Below are positions 56,813 to 64,000 of a stretch of DNA of 64,000 bases, piece after piece. Source of the stretch: Agarilytica sp033852165. Lineage in GTDB: Bacteria > Pseudomonadota > Gammaproteobacteria > Pseudomonadales > Cellvibrionaceae. The notes beneath the pieces were generated by a model, which was not told the origin of the DNA, did no database searches, and saw only the letters and a program-made list of their open reading frames with translations. The translations under genes were made by a program, and so were the position numbers. How positions within the stretch are numbered: the stretch's first letter is position 1; each line of letters opens with the position of its first letter. Location: positions 1 through 64,000 of the forward strand of contig JAWSUZ010000079.1 in NCBI GenBank assembly GCA_033852165.1, given 5' to 3'.

Positions 56813-58978
56813 GTGGAATTTTGTAAACCTCGCGTAATATTTTCCGCGTTGTTAATTGCGGCGGTGAATGTTCACGCCGCCGAACCAGATATTAGCGACT
56901 TTCGTGATGTAAAAAACCCAAGCATCGCACTGACTCCTACGCGAATGGGGCAAGCACTCAACAACATCCCCGGTACGGTTACTGTTCTACTTGCGGAAGA
57001 TTTACTAAAAAAAAACGTCACAACGGTTCCCGAAGCTTTGCGGCTTGTGCCAGGAATATCTCAAGTTGAAGTGACCGGATTTAGCCAAACAACCGGCCAT
57101 GATTATCGAATTGGTTATCATGGGGGGTCTGCCCTTGTCCCGCGCGGCATTCAATTTATCGTTGATGGGCGAGTCCAATATATCGGAGCACTGTCTAAAA
57201 TTGACTGGTCAAATTGCCCCGCTTTAGTTGCTGATATTGAACGCATTGAAGTGACGATGAACCCAAGCGCAGCCTCGTACGGGTCGAACTCCTTTCGTGC
57301 AGTTGTACACGTATTCACGCGGCATTCGGGCGACATACCACAGTACGAATTTAATGCGGATACGGATAGCAGAAAGGGGCATTTGCTCTCGTATCGTTCG
57401 GGTTATAGCGTAGGAAACAATTCTTTTTCTATCGCGTTATCGCAATGGCGAGATAACGGCTACGACTCTGGAACATCCACGATAACAGGGGCCGACACCG
57501 CACCCGACCACCGCGATGATTCAGAAGTGAACCGCATTATTTTTCGATCGGATAATATTTTAAATGGAAATACCGAACTCACTATTCACGCGGGCGCGGT
57601 GCTCGGTGATTACGAAGCAGAGTATGTAGTGGGAGGACAGGAACCGGGTATTTTCCCAGACATTAGAACAAAAGACTACTTTGCCAGCGGCTCATTCCGG
57701 TACGCTCATAGCGCCCGTTCAGAAACACGCATGCAAATAAGCTGGAAAAAAAACGAACTGAAGCAAGACTTCCGGGCCTGCTCCCCCGCGGTTTTTATCT
57801 TTCCTGAAGCTCACGCGATGTTCGATGCTAACCCTGAATATTTTTCTACACTCCTTGCCGGGGGGCTACCGAGTGGCGGTAGCCGAGAAGACGACCTATT
57901 GGCCCTAGCTTTACTGACTCGCGTTCAGTCCGTAGGCGCTGTGTCTTTCACGAATGTTTGCGGGACACTCAACCAAGATTACATTGACCTGCGTAGTGAC
58001 CTAACTATCGAACATCACGCATATTTAACAAACAACCTAAGATGGATTGTCGGTGGCACTTACGAACATCTTGAAGGCACTAGTGAAACCTTATTTTCTG
58101 GCTGGGTGAAACAAAAGGTAGGAAGCCTATTTGCCAGTATGGAATGGCAAGCGAATCAAAAATTTACGGTTAACGCGGGCCTTATGGCAGAACATCCCGA
58201 AAACCTCGGCAAGTTTATTTTTAGCCCGCGCGCATCCGTAAATTTTCATTACAAAGACAATTTAACATTCCGAATCGTAGGCAATCGTGCTTTTCGTACA
58301 CCAGACGATGCAGAAGCTAAGCGAGAGCAAGATTATAGAGTTATCAATATCGACCCTGTTGTAGACGGCATCACTGATAGCATTTTTGCGGGTCACGCCT
58401 CGTCCGAAGGTTTCAATCTTCGCGCTGAACAAATTGACGCCTTAGAAGTTGGTGTCCTTTACCATGCAAGGGCACAAACACTAACGCTAAATGCGCGCGG
58501 GTTCTACGAAGAGCTGGATCATTTAATATCTGAAAAACCGGCATATTCAAATTTTCACCTAACAAATAACGGTAAGGGGCGGGTCCATGGATTCGACTCA
58601 TCACTTCAAGCCGAAATTTCGACCCAGTTTGATTTCGAATTGGGCTATAGCTACCTCGATACTCAATTCAATTCGCTAAACGAAGAGGGCTTCAATAAGC
58701 GGCATAGTGGCCGCGCAGAATTAATATTTAATAACATAGAACGAACGATTTCTTTTGCGTATATGGGCAACAGTAAACAAATGAACAAAAGTTTCGACCG
58801 CTGGAGCCTTTCGTGGGTAGAGAAAATTACAGACGATATGCTTCAACTCAATGTATCAATGCTTCTTCAATACCAGCCAAGCGCAATTGTGTATGCGGAA
58901 GACGATATCGGGCTACGAAACCAATATGAATACGATAATGATTTTTATGCGAAAATTGGACTTACCGTAACTTTTTAA
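56813..58978 (+). CDS. TonB-dependent outer-membrane receptor
   Basis: A 721-residue protein starts at GTG, with AGAGAG 8-10 bp upstream. The signal peptide (about 1-23, ending VHA) is followed by a plug domain: IPGTVTVLLAEDLLKKNVTTVPEALRLVPGISQVE, an IRGF-like region (GGSALVPRGIQFIVDGRVQ), and DIERIEVTMNPSAASYGSNSFRAVVHVFTR, which fits the receptor plug closely. The rest is beta-barrel with alternating aromatic strands and a terminal Phe (KIGLTVTF), as for outer-membrane insertion. No TonB box is certain. Such receptors import large or scarce ligands using TonB energy. The ligand is not given by sequence. The genes that follow on the same strand suggest a lipid-derived or N-acyl compound, which is inference. 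Confidence 0.9.
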   Translation: MEFCKPRVIFSALLIAAVNVHAAEPDISDFRDVKNPSIALTPTRMGQALNNIPGTVTVLLAEDLLKKNVTTVPEALRLVPGISQVEVTGFSQTTGHDYRIGYHGGSALVPRGIQFIVDGRVQYIGALSKIDWSNCPALVADIERIEVTMNPSAASYGSNSFRAVVHVFTRHSGDIPQYEFNADTDSRKGHLLSYRSGYSVGNNSFSIALSQWRDNGYDSGTSTITGADTAPDHRDDSEVNRIIFRSDNILNGNTELTIHAGAVLGDYEAEYVVGGQEPGIFPDIRTKDYFASGSFRYAHSARSETRMQISWKKNELKQDFRACSPAVFIFPEAHAMFDANPEYFSTLLAGGLPSGGSREDDLLALALLTRVQSVGAVSFTNVCGTLNQDYIDLRSDLTIEHHAYLTNNLRWIVGGTYEHLEGTSETLFSGWVKQKVGSLFASMEWQANQKFTVNAGLMAEHPENLGKFIFSPRASVNFHYKDNLTFRIVGNRAFRTPDDAEAKREQDYRVINIDPVVDGITDSIFAGHASSEGFNLRAEQIDALEVGVLYHARAQTLTLNARGFYEELDHLISEKPAYSNFHLTNNGKGRVHGFDSSLQAEISTQFDFELGYSYLDTQFNSLNEEGFNKRHSGRAELIFNNIERTISFAYMGNSKQMNKSFDRWSLSWVEKITDDMLQLNVSMLLQYQPSAIVYAEDDIGLRNQYEYDNDFYAKIGLTVTF

Positions 58979-58995
58979 TAATCAGAAAAATTACA

Positions 58996-59265
58996 ATGCG
59001 TTATTTGAACAACCTCAGTCCAACTAAAATAAAGTTGTCCGGCACGCTAATTTTGTCTTGCATCGCTATCGCCTTGTGGGTGGCCTCGATGATTCCAACT
59101 CTAAACTTATCGCTAATGCCGCTTTTATTGATTGGTTTGTATACGGCTACAGAAGTTAAATTTCAGTATAAATTCTTATTTGGGCTAGCCTATTTTTACA
59201 CCGTTGTAGTCGGTTTTTTCATTGCCATCTATCGACCTAACGAATTTGATTATCCATGGCAATAG
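58996..59265 (+). CDS. Small integral membrane protein
   Basis: An 89-residue protein with two or three membrane helices (TLILSCIAIALWVASMIP, LSLMPLLLIGLYTA, FLFGLAYFYTVVVGFFIAIY). It starts 17 bp after the receptor stop, so it is probably co-transcribed. It resembles the small DUF2069-like inner-membrane proteins in general shape only; I do not assign a family. There is no strong Shine-Dalgarno sequence. A role as an inner-membrane helper of the receptor or sensor is possible. Confidence 0.6.
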   Translation: MRYLNNLSPTKIKLSGTLILSCIAIALWVASMIPTLNLSLMPLLLIGLYTATEVKFQYKFLFGLAYFYTVVVGFFIAIYRPNEFDYPWQ

Positions 59266-59342
59266 CGGTGAATTTTGGCGTAAACATTACGCACTTTTTA
59301 TTACTTGAATACCCCCTACCTGTTTAGCTACCAAGGAAAGCC

Positions 59343-60227
59343 GTGCTCACATCAAGGAAAACTTCAAAACATAGACGCATTCGATCATGGCTTCTGATAG
59401 CGGCAATTTTTATCAGTCAGCAATCATTTTCCGATATATCAATTATCGCGTCGGAACTCGACAAACAACGCCCACTGTATAATTCGCTGAGAGAAGCAAT
59501 AAACGAATTACCGAATTCAAAACGATACGACATTGCAGTTACTATCGGGCAATCGTCACTAGATAGCACACTAAAAAGAAAGCATAGTTACGACGCAGTT
59601 ATAGCAATTGGCGCTACCCGGTACGACTTTAATCTAGCAATCACATCTCACCCAGAGAAAAACTACCCAGTATCGGCCATATATGCTGAACCGCCGCCAG
59701 ATAAAATCGTAAAACTAGCGCGTTTAATTTACGGTGAAAACTCTCGGCTACTTATTCCGTTCCATTCAAAAAAACAAAAAGAACTAATTTTCACTAAAGA
59801 AATATTAGAAGATAAACACATTACAGTATTACCGTCTAAAAACTCACGATGGGTCAGGCGATTACGCGATTATGACGCAGCCATTGCCATTGCGGATATT
59901 CAGCTTTACTCGAACTCAAATCTAAATGCTATTGGCCGATCACTCTACCGACAACGTAAAGGTTTTTTTGGATTCTCTTCAGAACTCGTAACTGAAAATG
60001 GTGCACTCGCCAGCTTATACACAAAAGACATTCATCTCATCAAACAATTAGTAGGTGTAATTTCTTTGTACATCGAAAAGAAAACACTGGCGCCCCCCGA
60101 CCAGCCCGATCATTACAGCATTGAAATCAAGTCGCAACTCGCCAAAACTCTCGGATTCTACGCTTTGGACATTAAAACTCTCGAAACAGAAATAAATAAG
60201 ATTGATTCGAAGGAGCATATAGAATGA
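59343..60227 (+). CDS. ABC-type substrate-binding protein (ABC_sub_bind-like)
   Basis: A 294-residue exported protein starts at GTG 59343, with AAGGA 5 bp upstream. A basic leader and hydrophobic segment (SWLLIAAIFISQQSFS) form the signal peptide. The body has the look of type I periplasmic binding proteins of the ABC_sub_bind family: ISIIASELDKQRPLYNSLREAIN, YDAVIAIGATRYDF, VSAIYAEPPPDKIVKLARLIYG, DAAIAIADIQLYS and a C-terminal LGFYALD stretch. No ABC permease or ATPase is present. The last 4 bp overlap the start of the sensor gene (ATGA), so the two are translationally coupled. I infer that this protein presents a ligand to the sensor rather than to a transporter. Confidence 0.75.
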   Translation: MLTSRKTSKHRRIRSWLLIAAIFISQQSFSDISIIASELDKQRPLYNSLREAINELPNSKRYDIAVTIGQSSLDSTLKRKHSYDAVIAIGATRYDFNLAITSHPEKNYPVSAIYAEPPPDKIVKLARLIYGENSRLLIPFHSKKQKELIFTKEILEDKHITVLPSKNSRWVRRLRDYDAAIAIADIQLYSNSNLNAIGRSLYRQRKGFFGFSSELVTENGALASLYTKDIHLIKQLVGVISLYIEKKTLAPPDQPDHYSIEIKSQLAKTLGFYALDIKTLETEINKIDSKEHIE

Positions 60228-62113
60228 GAAATATATCTCTCGCAATCAAAATACCGATTTTTATTGCACTATTCTCTGCGATGCTGTCTTTCCCTGTTTT
60301 GCTTACAACCAACCATCAGCAAATAAAGTCGCTGGAAAGTAATTTTTACAGCAACCAAGAAACACTGCTGAACGTCATAATTCCAGACGCTCGTGAAGCC
60401 TTAGAAACGGGCATGTATTCTTATTTTCAAGACCGGATCAACCAGCTATCTGAACGTACAGATATTTTCAGTATTGAACTAAGAAACGATAACAATACTA
60501 TCATCGCATCCGTTCGTGACGACAACGGCGGAAACGAAAATTCAAGTGTCCGTATGACCCATAAAATTCACACGATAACGTCAAGAAAGGTTTTGGGCAT
60601 AGACCGCCTCTCGCCGTCTTTAGAACAGTTTATCGGCACAATCACAATCGAATTTAACAACGCTGAAAAACAAAAGAAACTTAACGCTATAAAAACTCAG
60701 CTCTGGGCGTTCACACTTACAACCATAATCATGGTACTGGCGTGTATTTTTATTGTGAATTTTTTCATTACCAAACCCATTGCAATAATGGGGAAAGCGC
60801 TAATTGATATTCAAAAAGGTAATTTTCACCCTGAGATTCCGGTATCGGGAAAAGACGAGATGGGAATATTGTCGGAAACGATACTAAAAACAGGAATGGA
60901 ATTAGAACAAAGAGAGAAGGATAAACTCGCCGAATACGATAGGCAAATTTCCGAATATACCGAACGAAGTAATCAGGATATACGAAAAATTACTCGCATT
61001 CGCGACAGCCTTGAAGAACTCAGGGCATCCGCTCGCCTTGGATTTGACTTATCTTCGGTACTTTTTTCCCGCAAGGAGTCAAAAGAAGCGAGCATTTTAT
61101 TAACAAACGCCCTTGAATCTATTGCGACAATAAATAATATGCAGGGAGAGATAGAAGACGAAAACATATCACATCGCCGATTTTGTTCAGAAACGCTAAA
61201 AAACTACGCGATATCGATAGAAAAAACCGTCGCTTTTATTGCCTGCACTGTTAGATTCCCGATACAAATCATTATCGACAAAGGAATTACAGATTCTAAC
61301 CGGCATATACTGGTCGATTTGAAATCGACAATGAGGCTTTTTTCATTAGCCCTAGATTACTGGCCGAAGGCCTTAGAAACCGACGACAACCCTTGGTTTA
61401 TAACCGTCAGTATCGAAGAAAACTTAGGTAAAGAAAAAAGCATCATGATTGAATTTCTGACAAACGATGCCGCACCCTACGCAATAGTTTCAGTTGCAAA
61501 AAAACCGAGCTGGGAAGCATGTGACCCGGTTCTTAGAAAGATAGAGAATCTTGAAGAAACGGATGGGATACATCAGTTGCTATCGATTAAAAGTGATACA
61601 TCGATTGCAATCCAATACGTCTGTGATTACATCGATAGTGAATCGGCATCTGGAATTTTGCATAAATACAAAAACATATTTAAGTTTAATCGCAGGGTTT
61701 TGCTACTAGGCGAATCTCCTCAACTATTAAACATCGGAAAAAGACTCGAAACGCTCCACATCGACACGATAAAAACCACTTATAACAAACAGGAATTAAT
61801 CGAAAACATTATTGATCATAATACAGCCATCATCCTAATCGACTGCGCAACAAGCGCCGAGAACATGCGAATGACGATGACCCTGCTTTCCGGTTTAAGA
61901 TCAGCCTATAAATTCATGATCGTGGCGGTAGTCAATGACAAGGAATTACTACAAATTGAAAATGGAAATTTTGAACTGCATGAAATCATGGGTATTGATC
62001 ACGTAATTTCTTATCCGGTATCCACCGAAGATATCGGTCTCTTAATCAACGGAATGTCGTCTGATGAAATAATCTCTCATGCGATTAAATCGATACAAGA
62101 TGACATTAAATAA
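60224..62113 (+). CDS. HAMP sensor protein with degenerate kinase and receiver parts
   Basis: A 629-residue inner-membrane protein: TM1 (about 9-27), a periplasmic domain (about 28-162), TM2 (WAFTLTTIIMVLACIFIVNFFI, about 163-185), a HAMP domain (ITKPIAIMGKALIDIQKGNFHPEIPVSGKDEMGILSE), a coiled coil (about 228-270), then a region where a histidine kinase core is expected but neither a clear H-box His nor ATP-binding N/G boxes are visible. The C-terminal part (about 488-620) has a receiver-like pattern: RRVLLLGESPQ where VLVVDD is usual, and AIILIDCATS whose Asp aligns with the phospho-acceptor. It is coupled to the binding-protein gene before it. It looks like a hybrid sensor kinase that has lost catalysis and may signal by protein contact. 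The layout matches binding-protein/sensor pairs. Confidence 0.7.
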   Translation: MRNISLAIKIPIFIALFSAMLSFPVLLTTNHQQIKSLESNFYSNQETLLNVIIPDAREALETGMYSYFQDRINQLSERTDIFSIELRNDNNTIIASVRDDNGGNENSSVRMTHKIHTITSRKVLGIDRLSPSLEQFIGTITIEFNNAEKQKKLNAIKTQLWAFTLTTIIMVLACIFIVNFFITKPIAIMGKALIDIQKGNFHPEIPVSGKDEMGILSETILKTGMELEQREKDKLAEYDRQISEYTERSNQDIRKITRIRDSLEELRASARLGFDLSSVLFSRKESKEASILLTNALESIATINNMQGEIEDENISHRRFCSETLKNYAISIEKTVAFIACTVRFPIQIIIDKGITDSNRHILVDLKSTMRLFSLALDYWPKALETDDNPWFITVSIEENLGKEKSIMIEFLTNDAAPYAIVSVAKKPSWEACDPVLRKIENLEETDGIHQLLSIKSDTSIAIQYVCDYIDSESASGILHKYKNIFKFNRRVLLLGESPQLLNIGKRLETLHIDTIKTTYNKQELIENIIDHNTAIILIDCATSAENMRMTMTLLSGLRSAYKFMIVAVVNDKELLQIENGNFELHEIMGIDHVISYPVSTEDIGLLINGMSSDEIISHAIKSIQDDIK

Positions 62114-62211
62114 TAACGGCGAATGACACTACCAAAAAAGCATTGAGATACACTATTACACATGCTTAAACTAAAGATTAATTTACGTAGTGAAAATAAA
62201 AAGGACACTCA

Positions 62212-63483
62212 ATGACTCGATTTTTATGTTTTTCTATTTTGTGTATATCCCTTTCTTCGCAGGCAGGAATTCGCGCCGGATACTCGCAAGAAAAATTAAC
62301 GCCCACAATTGAAGAGGCTCAACTTTCATGCCTTGGGGGATACGGCGGCCCTGGATCCCGCTGCGGCGTTACAAAAATTTACGATGACATATCTATCCGT
62401 GTTCTCGCGATTTCAGAAAAAAACAACCATTTTTATTTTCGACCACGCCCCCATCACGAGGCTCAGGTTTTGTTCGCTGTTATCGACACAGTTGGGGTTG
62501 GTGATTCTATTATCAAAGACATTCGAGACGACGTGTTTGAAAAATCTCACGGTCGAATCGCAAAAAAAAGCATCTACATAACCGCAACACATACACATTC
62601 GGGGCCGGATTTACAAGGGTTATGGGGTGGCATTTCTGAAGCCTATCGCGAGCGTATCGTTTCAACATCCACCCGCGCAATTTTGAGCGCATACAACAAT
62701 CAAACCCCGGTATCGATTAACGTCTGGCAAGCAGAAGCGAGAGTAGAAAATCGGCGCGGGTGGGATAAAGTCGACAACGCTATAAACGTAATGGAATTCA
62801 GGTCCAAACGATTCGATTACAGCATCGCCACACTCGTCAACATGAGTGGCCACCCTGCTATTCTAGACGCAGCCGCGCTAGGCTATAGCGCAGACTACGT
62901 TCACCAGCTACGAGAAACGTTTGAACATCACGCAAATACTAACGTAGTGTTTATCAACGGAATTCTTGGTGACGCACAACCTATCGTCGATGGCCCCCGC
63001 TCCACAGAAACCGCCTATTCTTTTGGCGAGTCTGTGGCAATACAAGCACTCGCCCAACAGAATACAGCCGAGCCGGTATACGGACATTTGCGGATAGAGC
63101 AAATCCCCTTCTCTCATACAGTCGAAAACCCTTTGGTGTTAGGCGCTATACAAGCCGGGTTACTAGACCTTGAAATAGACGAAGAACAAAAAGTAAACAC
63201 ACAGTTCGGGATAATGACCATTGGCAACAAAGTGTCTGCATTAATGTTTCCTGGCGAATCGTTAACCAGGCTTGGCCTACCAATCAAATCAAAAATGACA
63301 AGTGACTATGATTTCTTCTTTGGCTTATCCGGCGATTCCTTAGGATATTTCATTCCAAGCGATGAATTTCTTCAAATACCGGGAAGAACAACGGAAGAGA
63401 CCGCGAGCCTAAGCCCTAGCATTGGAGATAGGATCGGAGAGGTTATTAAGGGGCATCTTGAACAAGAACATCCCCATCATTAG
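62212..63483 (+). CDS. Neutral ceramidase-like secreted amidase
   Basis: A 423-residue protein with a signal peptide (FLCFSILCISLSSQA) and AAGGA 6 bp before the ATG. It matches the N-terminal catalytic domain of neutral/alkaline ceramidases: RAGYSQEKLTPT at the start, YITATHTHSGPD (zinc-binding His block), VNMSGHPAILDA, GYSADYVHQLRETFE and VFINGILGDAQP. Known bacterial neutral ceramidases have about 650-750 residues with a C-terminal beta-sandwich; that part is absent, so this is the shorter single-domain type. Family members hydrolyse the amide of ceramides or other N-acyl compounds. It comes 98 bp after the sensor gene on the same strand, so it may share its operon or regulation. The true substrate is unknown. 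Confidence 0.82.
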   Translation: MTRFLCFSILCISLSSQAGIRAGYSQEKLTPTIEEAQLSCLGGYGGPGSRCGVTKIYDDISIRVLAISEKNNHFYFRPRPHHEAQVLFAVIDTVGVGDSIIKDIRDDVFEKSHGRIAKKSIYITATHTHSGPDLQGLWGGISEAYRERIVSTSTRAILSAYNNQTPVSINVWQAEARVENRRGWDKVDNAINVMEFRSKRFDYSIATLVNMSGHPAILDAAALGYSADYVHQLRETFEHHANTNVVFINGILGDAQPIVDGPRSTETAYSFGESVAIQALAQQNTAEPVYGHLRIEQIPFSHTVENPLVLGAIQAGLLDLEIDEEQKVNTQFGIMTIGNKVSALMFPGESLTRLGLPIKSKMTSDYDFFFGLSGDSLGYFIPSDEFLQIPGRTTEETASLSPSIGDRIGEVIKGHLEQEHPHH

Positions 63484-63538
63484 GCGGTGCCTGTAGGGGT
63501 TTTTTAAACCACAACAGATACTCTATAACGGGGCTAGC

Positions 63539-63991
63539 CTAGAGCAGCCCCTTCACCCCGAGCTGAATCATACTTTTAACTAGGGCGTAAGTTTCGGGAT
63601 CGTTTAACTTGACCTTACTGTCTGAAAAAAGCTTTAAGACGCGATGGAGTATACTGTCTAAGCACCCCGGACTCAGCTCTTGAAAAATATCCACCCCACA
63701 CTCTTCTGACACCTTAGCGACTAAAATATAAACGCGGCCTAAATGCGCGAGATCATATGCGCCGAGCATCGACTTCGTGGTGCCAAGAGCTCTGCCTTCA
63801 GTACCAGACATTGGGAAAACTGCGTTATATAAAAGGTGATCGCTCAACTGGGCATCTAAAACGTCTTTCCCTTTGCAATCTTTTATTTGTTTAACGAGCC
63901 CAGAAACGAGATCGTTAAATTTGACCCGCTCAGCCGGGGGCCGGTCTTCTGAAAAAAGCAGTTTTACGCCTGTTGGACTCATACCCGTCAT
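63539..63991 (-). CDS. Hypothetical protein, 5' end possibly outside the window
   Basis: At least 150 residues; the frame is open to the right edge (64000), so Met at 63991 may be internal. I do not recognise a family. It is mostly helical and soluble (DRPPAERVKFNDLVSGLVKQIKDCKGKD, HLGRVYILVAKVSEECGVDIFQELSPGCLDSIL), with no signal peptide in the visible part. It converges on the ceramidase-like gene; a short GGGGCT/AGCCCC hairpin (63530-63551) overlaps its stop codon. Confidence 0.55.
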   Translation of the reverse strand: MTGMSPTGVKLLFSEDRPPAERVKFNDLVSGLVKQIKDCKGKDVLDAQLSDHLLYNAVFPMSGTEGRALGTTKSMLGAYDLAHLGRVYILVAKVSEECGVDIFQELSPGCLDSILHRVLKLFSDSKVKLNDPETYALVKSMIQLGVKGLL

Positions 63992-64000
63992 GTTTGAAAT

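Noticed and set aside
63530..63551. GGGGCT/AGCCCC hairpin between the convergent genes at the right edge
   Set aside because: The stem is only 6 bp with a 10-base loop and no T-run on either strand; too weak to call a terminator.

Overview
The window is a stretch of accessory chromosome from a Gram-negative bacterium, most likely a marine gammaproteobacterium. The evidence is a TonB-dependent receptor, TubC-type docking in a mixed-origin NRPS, a PhoPQ-activated pathogenicity-related (PqaA-like) protein, REP-associated tyrosine transposase debris, an Rhs/SpvB-type secreted giant and a moderate GC content. The genus cannot be fixed from this window alone. There are no rRNA, tRNA or CRISPR features that I can see.

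Region 1 (1-2326) is a decayed border: an ExeA-like AAA ATPase of a transposon (P-loop interrupted, in-frame stop), its small partner, a terminator, a repeat-bearing end, and an MFS exporter gene that is frameshifted and truncated where the transposon end begins.

Region 2 (2391-33906, minus strand) is one translationally coupled NRPS operon of 31.5 kb. It has three genes joined by GTGA overlaps, nine modules and a terminal thioesterase. Order of synthesis: NRPS-1 (33906 to 17806, five C-A-T modules), NRPS-2 (17809 to 9758, docking-C-A-T-Cy-A[Ox]-T), NRPS-3 (9761 to 2391, docking-C-A-T-C-A-T-TE). Specificity codes read by eye suggest Tyr, aliphatic (Ile/Val-like), Thr, X, Z, X, Cys converted to thiazole, Ala, Z. 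X is one repeated code (DAWMIGAICK). Z is an A domain that lacks the Asp that binds the alpha-amino group, so its substrate is probably not an ordinary alpha-amino acid. The broken exporter is the next gene in the operon.

Region 3 (33907-35026) is 1.1 kb with no recognisable gene. Region 4 (35027-48220, minus) is a single 4397-residue secreted protein: signal peptide, about 23 FN3-like domains in an array with an exact 810-bp period, SpvB and FG-GAP/TcdB-like parts, YD/Rhs repeats, and a C-terminal domain with a metalloprotease-like EELTHxxQ motif. No immunity gene is obvious.

Region 5 (48725-55283) holds small and solitary genes: an ABM-like 98-residue protein, a periplasmic solute-binding protein, a PqaA-like hydrolase with a thrombospondin type-3 calcium-binding tail, a secreted lipase-like hydrolase, a cold-shock domain fused to a membrane segment, and a hypothetical protein. 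Region 6 (55284-56600) is a graveyard of two unrelated transposases (RAYT on plus, ISAs1-type on minus).

Region 7 (56813-63483, plus) looks like one transcription unit: a TonB-dependent receptor, a small membrane protein, an ABC-type substrate-binding protein, a HAMP sensor with degenerate kinase/receiver parts overlapping it by 4 bp, and a secreted neutral-ceramidase-like amidase. I infer an envelope system that cleaves, imports and senses an N-acyl lipid or related ligand. A minus-strand gene of unknown function runs off the right edge.
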